Source: Akkermansia muciniphila (GTDB lineage Bacteria; Verrucomicrobiota; Verrucomicrobiia; Verrucomicrobiales; Akkermansiaceae). From it: a stretch of 49,299 nucleotides of DNA. Numbering within the stretch: the stretch's first letter is position 1; each line of letters opens with the position of its first letter. Under the pieces are notes generated by a model. It worked only from the letters and a program-made list of their open reading frames with translations, was not told the DNA's origin and made no database searches. Positions 8,895 through 16,534 of the stretch are shown here, one piece after another. Both the position numbers and the translations under genes were made by a program. The stretch spans positions 1-49,299 of the forward strand of contig CAMDAD010000023.1 in the NCBI GenBank assembly GCA_945888515.1, given 5' to 3'.

Positions 8895-9359
8895 TTATCC
8901 TTGTCCCAGAGGGTGGATCACGCGTAGGTGATCGACTCCGTGTTTTTCGAGTTCGATCCAATAGCGTTTTTCCTGTTCGGCGGTTTGTGCGCGGCGCTGT
9001 TCTTCGGTGAGATTGTTCCAAGCATCGAAACCGATGCGCTGGGCGAGGTCGCGGTCGGCGAGGCGGATCACCAGTTCCTCCCAAAAACTTTCCTGACGAA
9101 ATTCATCGTAGCATTGCATGAAAAATGAGTTTTTTTCAAAATCATCGGTGACTTGGTGGCGCTGCTCGATTTCATTAAATTCCACCACCTTGGTGTATCC
9201 GGCATGCAGTAAGTGTTCGAAAATTTTATCTTCGAGACTATTGATGGCGGCCATTTTTTGTTGGAATGACGGGTTTTGATTCCACTCGGAAACTAAGGTG
9301 GCGAGCGAGAGTAGCTCGACGAGAGTCAGGATTTCGGAATCGGTGAAGCGGAAGTTCAT
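8895..9359 (-). CDS. Hypothetical cytoplasmic protein
   Basis: About 154 residues from the ATG at 9359 (MNFRFTDSEILTLVELLSLA). The frame is open to 9410, but the extra 17 residues are unlikely. The protein is mostly helical and acidic, with no signal peptide or membrane segment. It has aromatic-rich stretches (SFFMQCYDEFRQESFWEEL) and the C-terminal RYWIELEKHGVDHLRVIHPL. I do not recognise a family. It sits 10 bases before the secreted nuclease gene and about 55 bases after coaC, in one minus-strand run from gmk. Codon usage is native in style, so it is probably a real gene. Confidence 0.72.
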   Translation of the reverse strand: MNFRFTDSEILTLVELLSLATLVSEWNQNPSFQQKMAAINSLEDKIFEHLLHAGYTKVVEFNEIEQRHQVTDDFEKNSFFMQCYDEFRQESFWEELVIRLADRDLAQRIGFDAWNNLTEEQRRAQTAEQEKRYWIELEKHGVDHLRVIHPLGQG

Positions 9360-9414
9360 GGTAAGTGAGAGAAAAAACTTTCGGACATGAGACATCACAT
9401 TCGAATTCATGCAT

Positions 9415-9948
9415 CTACTGGATCGATTGGATCGCGGTCAGGATGGTATCCACGGATGCGAGGCGGCCTATGCCTTGGTAACCGCAGGCGAGGTCGCCCG
9501 ATTCTGGATCGATGAACGTCACGCCATCGGCGCGGAGGGTGGCGACGTTGCGCTGGGTGGCAGGGTGGAGCCACATTTTTCCATTCATGGCGGGGGCAAT
9601 CAGGACGGGCGTGGTGCGCGGCAGGGCGAGATAGGTGGAAGTCAGGGGATCAGGGGCCAATCCCTGCGCGAGCTCGGCAATGAGTGAGGCGGTGGCGGGG
9701 GCGACGAGAAAAAGGTCAGCATTGTCAGCGAGCTCGATGTGGCCCGGTTTCCATGATTGTTTTTCATCTTCGAGACTAACGAGGACCGGCTGGCGGGTGA
9801 TGGTTTGCAATGTCAGCGGGGTGATGAATTCACAAGCACTGCGCGTCATGAGGCAATGCACCTGGTGACCTGCCTTGACCAACTGGGAAGCGAGATCGGC
9901 GGCTTTGTAAGCGGCAATGGAGCCGGAAATTCCGAGGACGATGTTCAT
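9415..9948 (-). CDS. coaC: Phosphopantothenoylcysteine decarboxylase (standalone CoaC domain)
   Basis: FMN-dependent decarboxylation of 4'-phosphopantothenoylcysteine to 4'-phosphopantetheine, a step in coenzyme A synthesis. The 177 residues cover one flavoprotein domain: the start IVLGISGSIAAYKA (FMN phosphate binding), a conserved His in KPGHIELA (about residue 70), the substrate-recognition clamp APAMNGKMW and the loop GDLACGYQGIGRL. In most bacteria this domain is fused to the CTP-dependent synthetase CoaB; here the gene stops after CoaC and no CoaB is in the window. Its ATG overlaps the stop of gmk by four bases (ATGA), so the two are translationally coupled. Confidence 0.9.
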   Translation of the reverse strand: MNIVLGISGSIAAYKAADLASQLVKAGHQVHCLMTRSACEFITPLTLQTITRQPVLVSLEDEKQSWKPGHIELADNADLFLVAPATASLIAELAQGLAPDPLTSTYLALPRTTPVLIAPAMNGKMWLHPATQRNVATLRADGVTFIDPESGDLACGYQGIGRLASVDTILTAIQSIQ

Positions 9949-10574
9949 GAATGGGTGAGAGGTTCGGTTGAAGAATCGTGAACGAGGCGAGCGCTGCGGA
10001 GTCTTTCGGCGATGAGCAGTGACCGGAAGCGGCTGTAGTCTTCTTCTCGCGAAGCAGAGATAAGGCGATACTGATACTCACGCCAATGTGCCATTTCCTC
10101 GATGGCGTTCTTGAGTCGAAGCGCGATGACTTCCGGGCTATCGGTCTTGCGACCTGTGAGACGGGCGGCGAGTTCCTCATCGGTGGCAGGCATGACGAAG
10201 AGATCGACAAGAGCATTGCGAATCTGTGAATCCGTACAGGCGCGAACTTGAGCGGCACCTTGGACGTCGATGTCCATCACCACATCGATGCCGCGATCAA
10301 TATACTGGAGCACCTCAGATTTCAGTGTGCCGTATGAATTATCGTGGACGGTGGCGTGTTCGAGAAAGTCACCAGCGGCGATTTTGGCATCGAACGCCTC
10401 GCGGCTGAGGAAAAAATAATCGTGCCCATCGATCTCGCCCGGGCGAGCGATTCGAGTGGTGCAGGAAGTGGAGTAGTGTGCTTCCTGTTCATCGGCAAGG
10501 CGGCGGCAGAGCGTGGTTTTTCCTGATCCTGAGGGACCAGAGACGAGAAGCAGAATGCCAGTGCGTGAGGGCAT
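9945..10574 (-). CDS. gmk: Guanylate kinase
   Basis: Phosphorylates GMP to GDP with ATP in purine nucleotide metabolism. Of 209 residues, GPSGSGKTTL (13-22) is the P-loop; TRIARPGEIDGHDYFF supplies the GMP-binding residues (the usual TR-PR-GE-G-Y pattern, with the Pro pair altered to ARPGE); VVMDIDVQGA is the Walker B-like strand, and LTGRKTDSPEVIALRL is the lid region. Length is normal. It leads a minus-strand run, gmk-coaC-unknown-nuclease. The 78 bases up to the divergent gene at 10653 should hold its promoter, but I could not define one. Confidence 0.95.
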   Translation of the reverse strand: MPSRTGILLLVSGPSGSGKTTLCRRLADEQEAHYSTSCTTRIARPGEIDGHDYFFLSREAFDAKIAAGDFLEHATVHDNSYGTLKSEVLQYIDRGIDVVMDIDVQGAAQVRACTDSQIRNALVDLFVMPATDEELAARLTGRKTDSPEVIALRLKNAIEEMAHWREYQYRLISASREEDYSRFRSLLIAERLRSARLVHDSSTEPLTHS

Positions 10575-10652
10575 GCGGTGATTGTGTACGAAGTCGACAT
10601 CCGATGGCAGAAAAAAATGGGCAAAGCGCGGAGAATGTAGTAATTCTTACAC

Positions 10653-11336
10653 ATGACACAACAGATCTCACAGGAAAATGGTTCAAAAAAAGGATTATCA
10701 GGCTGGGCTTGGGCCGGTATTGGCTGCGGTTCCGTGCTGCTGATCGGGGTTGTGGTCGTCGCTTTACTGATCGGCTGGTGTAAGAGGACGGTGACCGATT
10801 TCACCAATGACATGAATGCCAATCCAGAGAGGAAGTCCGCGGAGATGATCATTGGTTTTCATCCGGATTACTCGGTGGTGAGCTCGAATGATGAAACCAA
10901 GCAGATGACGATCAAAGAAGACAAGACGGGCAAAGAGATGACTTTTTCCTACCGGGACATTGCCGATGGAAAATTCGCGGTAAGGTCCAGCGATGGCTCG
11001 GCGGTATCCTTTGGTGCCGTGGATCTCAAAAAACTTCCGGCTTGGGTGGTGTTGCCGCCCGATGCCAAATCGACGGGTGGTTTCCTCAATGTGGTGGACG
11101 GCAAGAATGCCGGGGTCGTGGTGTTCACCACCGCGGGGACGGCCGAGGAGGTGAAGGAGTTTTTCAATACGTCATGGGAGTCGTGGTCGAATGCTAGTGG
11201 TAGCAGCAGTTCGATGACTCTCAATGGCGTGGAAACGGTCACGTTGGAGAAAAAATCGGCTACCCAGGAAATCTCGGTGATGGTGCAAGCGAGCGGTGGC
11301 AAGACCACTGGCACCGTGACTTATAGCGAGAAGTGA
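10653..11336 (+). CDS. Hypothetical membrane-anchored protein
   Basis: A 227-residue protein with a short polar N-terminus, one transmembrane helix at about residues 22-42 (IGCGSVLLIGVVVVALLIGW) and an extracytoplasmic region rich in Ser, Thr and charged residues. The outer part has short beta-rich segments (FHPDYSVVSSNDETKQMTI; AGVVVFTTAGTAEEVKEFF). The second resembles the small domain that follows lipid-anchor segments in many Verrucomicrobia and Planctomycete proteins of unknown role. No enzymatic motif is visible. The ABC exporter gene starts 44 bases downstream on the same strand, so they may be cotranscribed. Confidence 0.72.
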   Translation: MTQQISQENGSKKGLSGWAWAGIGCGSVLLIGVVVVALLIGWCKRTVTDFTNDMNANPERKSAEMIIGFHPDYSVVSSNDETKQMTIKEDKTGKEMTFSYRDIADGKFAVRSSDGSAVSFGAVDLKKLPAWVVLPPDAKSTGGFLNVVDGKNAGVVVFTTAGTAEEVKEFFNTSWESWSNASGSSSSMTLNGVETVTLEKKSATQEISVMVQASGGKTTGTVTYSEK

Positions 11337-11380
11337 TCTTGTAGGCTTGACCATCTAGGGTCGGGCGTTTTCACTGCGGC

Positions 11381-13135
11381 ATGGCGAGTGCGAAAAGTGA
11401 GGGATTTATTTGGTTGTGGCACTATTTATCGCGCCACAAGAGAATCTTTCTGCCCTCACTCGTCGCGTTGTTATTCACTGCGGCGCTATCGTTGGCTTTT
11501 CCGTGGTTTCTGAAGGACCTGATCGGCGATCCGAGTGATGATCTGAGGCGTGGTGTGGACGCGCAGCAAGTCGTGCAAAAAATCGACTCCGTGATTGTTC
11601 TGATGATGAGTGCGCTGGCTTTGCAAGCGTTCATCGGTTTTTGGCGGGTGCAAGGATTCATCCGCTCGGGTGAGGCGGCCTTGAACGACATGCGTAAGGA
11701 TCTGTTTGATCATCTTACTATGTTGCCTGTGTCGTTTTTTCAAGAGCAACGCACGGGGGCGCTGAGCAATCGTATTTCGTCGGACCTAGCCGTGGTGCGT
11801 GAGACACTCATCACCACGGTGCCGCAGGCGGCCAGGCAGATGGTGATCTTGATTGGTGGGCTGGTGGTCGTGTTTTATTCCTCTTGGAAACTCGCGCTGA
11901 TGATGCTGGCCTGCATTCCTCTTGTGGTGCTTGCGGTGGCTTTGATCGGACGCCGCGTCAAGGCGCATTCCAAGGCCTCTCAGGATGCTTTGTCGGAATC
12001 GAGCACGGTGGTGGAAGAAGTTTGTCAGGCCATTGCCGATGTCAAATCCTTCGGCAATGAGAGTTTCGAACAGCATCGCTATGGAAAGAGCCTGAAGCAC
12101 TTTTATGAAATCACATTGCGTGGGGCGAGAACGAGAGGCTTTTTCCTCTCGTTCATCATCTTTGTGATGTTTGGTACGATTGCCGCGGTGGTGTGGATGG
12201 GCGCTCGGATGCTGGCCAACGATCAAATCACCCAACTCCAGTTCACATCTTTCATCTTGTTCAGTATTTTTGTCGGTGCCTCGCTGGGGGCGTTTCCGGA
12301 AATCATGGCGCAAATCTCGGCGATGAATGGAGCAAGCGAGCGTCTGCGTGAAATCATGGCGCTGTCACCGGAGCGACAAGGAGGCTCCGTGCTGAAGGAA
12401 TTCCGCGGCGAGCTCAGCATGGATGGCGTGACTTTCCGCTACCCTTCGCGACCCGAGCGTGAGATTTTGCGAGGTGTCTCGTTCCAGGTGCATCCGGGAC
12501 AGAGAGTGGCTTTGGTGGGATCATCCGGCGGCGGAAAGAGTACGATTTTTTCATTGCTGTTAGGGTTTCATGAGGCGGAATCGGGTCGTATCTGTTTCGA
12601 TGGTCACGAAATCTCCGGATTGGACATGCTAAAGTTGCGCAAACAGATGGCGGTTGTTCCGCAGGAGGTGATGTTGTTTGGAGGAAGTATCGCGGAAAAC
12701 ATCGCTTATGGCAAACCAGGGGCTACGCAGGGTGAAATTGAAGCGGCGGCGCAGGTTGCGAATGCTCATGAGTTCATCAGCGCCATGCCAGAAGGGTATC
12801 TAACGACAGTTGGAACGCGCGGGGTGAAGCTTTCCGGCGGTCAACGCCAGCGCATTGCCATCGCGCGTGCGGTCCTCGCTAATCCGCGGATTTTGTTGTT
12901 AGATGAGGCGACAAGTGCGCTCGATGCTGAGAGCGAGCGCCTGGTCAACGAGGCTCTGGATCGTTTGATGAAAGGGCGCACCGCCTTGGTGATCGCTCAT
13001 CGTTTGTCCACGGTGCGCAATGCCGATAACATTCTGGTGGTTCATCAAGGACAAATCGTCGAGAGCGGCACGCACGATGAATTGATGACCATGGCTGGCA
13101 CCTATCGATTGTTGGTAGAGACACAATTGGTTTGA
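11381..13135 (+). CDS. ABC transporter, fused permease and ATPase (MsbA-like exporter)
   Basis: A 584-residue half-transporter. The N-terminal ~330 residues form the six-helix ABC exporter membrane domain, with the usual PVSFFQEQRTGALSNRISSD region. The nucleotide-binding domain has Walker A GSSGGGKST near residue 380, the signature LSGGQRQRIAIARA near 485, Walker B ILLLDEATSALD near 505 and the H-loop AHRLST. Such homodimers flip lipids, lipid A precursors, peptides or drugs out of the inner membrane; MsbA-type lipid export is plausible, but the substrate cannot be read from sequence. All catalytic motifs are intact. It lies 44 bases after the membrane-anchored unknown gene. Confidence 0.9.
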   Translation: MASAKSEGFIWLWHYLSRHKRIFLPSLVALLFTAALSLAFPWFLKDLIGDPSDDLRRGVDAQQVVQKIDSVIVLMMSALALQAFIGFWRVQGFIRSGEAALNDMRKDLFDHLTMLPVSFFQEQRTGALSNRISSDLAVVRETLITTVPQAARQMVILIGGLVVVFYSSWKLALMMLACIPLVVLAVALIGRRVKAHSKASQDALSESSTVVEEVCQAIADVKSFGNESFEQHRYGKSLKHFYEITLRGARTRGFFLSFIIFVMFGTIAAVVWMGARMLANDQITQLQFTSFILFSIFVGASLGAFPEIMAQISAMNGASERLREIMALSPERQGGSVLKEFRGELSMDGVTFRYPSRPEREILRGVSFQVHPGQRVALVGSSGGGKSTIFSLLLGFHEAESGRICFDGHEISGLDMLKLRKQMAVVPQEVMLFGGSIAENIAYGKPGATQGEIEAAAQVANAHEFISAMPEGYLTTVGTRGVKLSGGQRQRIAIARAVLANPRILLLDEATSALDAESERLVNEALDRLMKGRTALVIAHRLSTVRNADNILVVHQGQIVESGTHDELMTMAGTYRLLVETQLV

Positions 13136-13208
13136 TAGAAAATTTAGGCGACTGCAGAAGAAAAAATTCTTTCACCTTCCTCCTCATCATGCCTATCCTT
13201 TGCCCGTG

Positions 13209-14225
13209 ATGGATCATACCAGTATCACCACCCAACGAGCCAGCACAACGTATATACGTGCCATGTATTCTGCGATGATCCAGGCTCGCATCATGGAGAA
13301 CAAATTATCGAGTCTTTACAAAGCTGGGAAAATTGTGGGTGGCGTCTATCTGGGTAAAGGCCAAGAGGCGGTGAGCGCAGCACTGGGATCGGCGCTGATT
13401 CCGGGCAAGGACATTTTTGCGCCGCTGATTCGCGATCAGGCGGGCCGCAGGGCTTTTGGTGAGCCATTCATCGACTGCGCGCGCGCCTACCTCGGATCCG
13501 CGTTAGGGCCGATGCGTGGTCGCGATGGAAACATCCACCGCGGTCGCCCGCGCGAAGGCATGCTGGCAATGATCAGCCACCTCGGTTCTGCGGTTTCGGT
13601 AGTGGCGGGCTGCTTGTTAGCCAAGCGCTTGCAGGGACAGATGCTGGGAACGGTGGGTGCTACCTGTGTGGGCGATGGTGCGACATCTACCGGCGCATTT
13701 CACGAGGGTCTCAACCTCGCCGCCGTGGAAAAACTGCCGCTGGTCGTGATCGTGGCAAACAATCAATTTGCCTATTCCACACCTACGTCTCGACAATATG
13801 CGTGCGAAGATCTGGTGGACCGCGCGAAGGGCTACGGCGTCAACGGTCACAGTGTCGACGGGACTGATTTTCTCGCTTGTGCCGATGTCATTGGAAATGC
13901 CGTAGCATTGGCCCGTGCAGGCGGTGGTCCGCAACTGGTAGTGGCGCGCTTGCTGCGTTTAAGCGGGCATGGCGAGCATGACGACGGATCCTATGTACCG
14001 GACTCCGTAAAAGCGGGGAGCTTCGGGCGCGATTGCATCGACGTAGCAGAGCAGCAATTGTTAGAACGTAACATCATGAGCCAAGAAGAAATCGCGGAGA
14101 TTCGTGAGACAGCTACCATCGAGGTGCAAGCGGCAGTCGCTCAGGCGCAACAAGAACCCGTACCTGATCCCTATTTGGAGGACTGGCGCGCCTATCATTC
14201 CCCATTTGATCAGTCCCAATCGTAA
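13209..14225 (+). CDS. 2-oxoacid dehydrogenase E1 component, alpha subunit
   Basis: Thiamine-diphosphate-dependent decarboxylase subunit of a pyruvate, branched-chain or acetoin dehydrogenase complex. The TPP motif begins GDGATSTGAFHEGLN and ends 27 residues later in VANNQFAYS. The substrate-side loop HGEHDDGSYVP carries the usual phosphorylation-loop histidine. I chose the ATG at 13209; the frame is open from a TTG at 13200. The length of 338 residues is standard for the two-gene E1. The next gene, E1 beta, starts five bases after its stop, and E2 follows. Substrate is uncertain, as the alpha subunit alone does not separate pyruvate from branched-chain 2-oxoacids. Confidence 0.92.
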   Translation: MDHTSITTQRASTTYIRAMYSAMIQARIMENKLSSLYKAGKIVGGVYLGKGQEAVSAALGSALIPGKDIFAPLIRDQAGRRAFGEPFIDCARAYLGSALGPMRGRDGNIHRGRPREGMLAMISHLGSAVSVVAGCLLAKRLQGQMLGTVGATCVGDGATSTGAFHEGLNLAAVEKLPLVVIVANNQFAYSTPTSRQYACEDLVDRAKGYGVNGHSVDGTDFLACADVIGNAVALARAGGGPQLVVARLLRLSGHGEHDDGSYVPDSVKAGSFGRDCIDVAEQQLLERNIMSQEEIAEIRETATIEVQAAVAQAQQEPVPDPYLEDWRAYHSPFDQSQS

Positions 14226-14230
14226 ACCGC

Positions 14231-15199
14231 ATGAGCGTGACATACATAGATGCCATCCGTGAAGCTCAGGAAACCTTGCTGCGTGAAGATCCGCGCGTGT
14301 TTTTATACGGCCAAGACATCGCGGCATTCGGCGGCGCATTTAAGGCGACAAAAGGACTGGCTGAGATGTTTCCGGATCGCGTGCTGGATGCCCCGATCAG
14401 CGAGGACGCGATGGCTGGTTTGGCGATCGGTGCCGCCTTGCAGGGAATGAGGCCTATCATTGAAATGCAGTTTGCGGATTTTTCTTCGATCGCGTTCAAT
14501 CAGATCGTCAATCACGCGGCAACTCATTTTTACCGCACGGGCATGCCAGTGCCCATCACAGTGCGTTTGCCCTCGGGCGGAACGGCGGGTTCGGGGCCAT
14601 TTCATAGCCAGAGCATGGAGGCGATCTACGCGCATTACCCCGGCGTAGTGGTGGTTACTCCTGCAACCGTGGCAGATGCTTACTCGATGCTCATCGAGTC
14701 GGTGAAACTCGAGGATCCGGTCATTTTTTGTGAGCACAAATTTCTTTATCGCTGGCTGAAAGCGAAGTCGTTTCAAGGCGATGGACTTCCGATTGGAAAA
14801 GCACGCATCACGCGTATGGGCCGTCATGCGACTGTGGTCACCTACAGTGCGATGGTTCACGAAGCGGTGCGTGCGGCGGAGCGTTTGCAAAAAGAGTCCG
14901 GCTGGGAGATCGAGGTAGTTGATCTGCGCAGCGTGAAGCCGCTCGATATCGATACCGTGCTCGCCAGCGTGGCGCGCACCGGGCGTTTGCTGGCACTCGG
15001 CGAGGCGTTTCCTTGGGGTGGGGTGACTGCGGAGGTGGTCTCTCGTGTGGTGGCGGATGGGTTTCATTTGTTAGAAGCGCCACCCATGCGTTTGAATTCG
15101 AGGGATACTCCCGTTCCGTATCATCCGAAGCTATGGGCCGCGCATCGCCCGACCCCTGAATCGATTTGTGATTCCCTGCGTAAACTTTTATCCTATTAA
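14231..15199 (+). CDS. 2-oxoacid dehydrogenase E1 component, beta subunit
   Basis: Transketolase-like partner of the upstream alpha subunit, forming the alpha2beta2 E1 that decarboxylates the 2-oxoacid and reductively acylates the E2 lipoyl group. The 322 residues include the start AIREAQETLLREDPRVFLYG, the TPP-contact segment DAPISEDAMAGLAIGAALQG, the conserved HSQSMEAIYAHYPGVVVV and the C-terminal transketolase domain with EVVDLRSVKPLDIDTV. Gene order alpha-beta-E2 with gaps of 5 and 6 bases implies one transcript. Confidence 0.94.
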   Translation: MSVTYIDAIREAQETLLREDPRVFLYGQDIAAFGGAFKATKGLAEMFPDRVLDAPISEDAMAGLAIGAALQGMRPIIEMQFADFSSIAFNQIVNHAATHFYRTGMPVPITVRLPSGGTAGSGPFHSQSMEAIYAHYPGVVVVTPATVADAYSMLIESVKLEDPVIFCEHKFLYRWLKAKSFQGDGLPIGKARITRMGRHATVVTYSAMVHEAVRAAERLQKESGWEIEVVDLRSVKPLDIDTVLASVARTGRLLALGEAFPWGGVTAEVVSRVVADGFHLLEAPPMRLNSRDTPVPYHPKLWAAHRPTPESICDSLRKLLSY

Positions 15200-15205
15200 C
15201 ACACC

Positions 15206-16450
15206 ATGCCCAGAGTTGCGATAGTCATGCCCCAGTTGGGGGAGTCCATAGCGGAAGCCACGGTAGTGCGCTTGTTGGTTGGCGTCGGCAGTGCCGTGAC
15301 CACCGATCAGGAGGTGATGGAAGTGGAGACGAACAAGGCCACCATGGGCGTGACGGCTTTGTGCTCCGGCGTGGTGGAGGAATTGCGTGTGGAAGAGGGT
15401 GTCAGCTATGCCGTGGGCACGATCCTCGGGATACTCGAGGTAACGGAAGAGGAAGTGACCCGAACAGGAGTGGATACGTTGGAATCGTTAGAAAAAAAAC
15501 GCCAGCAAGGAGGATCCGAGGAGGATCCGGTCAAAGGCGAGCAAAACTTGCATTTCGCCGTCGAGGGAGACGGATACGAGGAATCCGTGCCGCCGGAAAT
15601 TGTTCCTAGCATCCGCGGACTGTCAGTTCCTACAGGAACCATGGGCGCTCATTACATTTCGCCACGGATGCGAGCACGCATGGATGAAATGGGTCTGCGT
15701 GAGGCGGATCTATCGGCCATTGTCGGCAGTGGCGCAGGAGGACGTGTGACGGTGGATGATCTGGAGCGTTTTCTCAATTACATTCAAACTTGGCCCAGTA
15801 GCCAGGCATCGCCCATGCGACTCGCCGTGGCCGACGCCATGCGCCGGAGTTGGACGCGGCCTTTGGCGACGGTGGGGACTTCGCTGGGACTCGACAAGGT
15901 CCTTTCCCATCGCCGTGATCAAACGCAGAAGGCTGGCCCGACTCTCTATTTGTTGCGTGCTTTCGCCCTCGCGCTCAAGGAGCAACCTGAAGTAGCTGGA
16001 TTTTTGATTGGTTCAAAAGTCGTGCATCCACGTTCGTTCGACATTGGTGTGGCGGTTGCTGTGGAGGACGGTGTTCTCGTGCCGGTGATCCGCCGGGTAG
16101 ATCAGAAATCCCTTGTCGATTTGGTGCAGGAATACGATGACCTCGTTGATCGCGCTCGGCGCAGACGATTGACGGAGGCAGATACCAAAGGTGGTATCGC
16201 TACGGTCACCAACTTCGGCACCTTCGGTCTAACGTGGGGAACTCCGATCCCTTTGCCTAACGAAACTCTGATACTCGGTATCGGTGCAGGAGTGAAAAAG
16301 CCCGTCTGGAGCGAGCATCTCAGTGCTTTTGTGCCTGCGACAGAGGCCGATTTGGAAATGACCTTCGATCATCGCGTGGTTGATGGCGGTGGTGCAGGTT
16401 TGCTGTTGCGTCGCATTGTGGGGCTATTGCAGGAACCGCAGGCGCTTTGA
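15206..16450 (+). CDS. Dihydrolipoamide acyltransferase, E2 component of the 2-oxoacid dehydrogenase
   Basis: Core of the complex; transfers the acyl group from lipoyl-lysine to CoA. Domains in order: one lipoyl domain (1-79) with the lipoylated Lys at K44 in ETNKATMG, an acidic linker (about 80-140), a peripheral-subunit-binding domain (HYISPRMRARMDEMGLREAD to VDDLERFL, about 148-190), and the acyltransferase domain ending in FDHRVVDGGGAG, which contains the catalytic His and Asp. At 414 residues it is a compact single-lipoyl E2. The usual E3 (lipoamide dehydrogenase) gene is not next to it and must be encoded elsewhere. Confidence 0.94.
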   Translation: MPRVAIVMPQLGESIAEATVVRLLVGVGSAVTTDQEVMEVETNKATMGVTALCSGVVEELRVEEGVSYAVGTILGILEVTEEEVTRTGVDTLESLEKKRQQGGSEEDPVKGEQNLHFAVEGDGYEESVPPEIVPSIRGLSVPTGTMGAHYISPRMRARMDEMGLREADLSAIVGSGAGGRVTVDDLERFLNYIQTWPSSQASPMRLAVADAMRRSWTRPLATVGTSLGLDKVLSHRRDQTQKAGPTLYLLRAFALALKEQPEVAGFLIGSKVVHPRSFDIGVAVAVEDGVLVPVIRRVDQKSLVDLVQEYDDLVDRARRRRLTEADTKGGIATVTNFGTFGLTWGTPIPLPNETLILGIGAGVKKPVWSEHLSAFVPATEADLEMTFDHRVVDGGGAGLLLRRIVGLLQEPQAL

Positions 16451-16493
16451 CTTGTCGGTTCAGTCGCATGACGGGGCTACGCTGCAAGATTTC

Positions 16494-16528
16494 TAGTATT
16501 TTGCCGTATTTATGGTAGTATTTTTGCC
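16494..16528 (+). repeat. Pair of 12-13 base direct repeats before the PSCyt operon
   Basis: TAGTATTTTGCC (16494-16505) and TAGTATTTTTGCC (16516-16528) start 22 bases apart, about two helical turns, directly ahead of the ATG at 16535. The stretch is AT-rich in an otherwise GC-richer gap of 84 bases. This could be a binding site for a regulator or part of the promoter; there is no direct evidence of function. Confidence 0.35.
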
Positions 16529-16534
16529 AGTTCC

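Noticed and set aside
14303-15067. 254-residue minus-strand frame in E1 beta
   Set aside because: Shadow of a clear E1 beta gene; sequence rich in His, Arg and Cys as expected for antisense translation.
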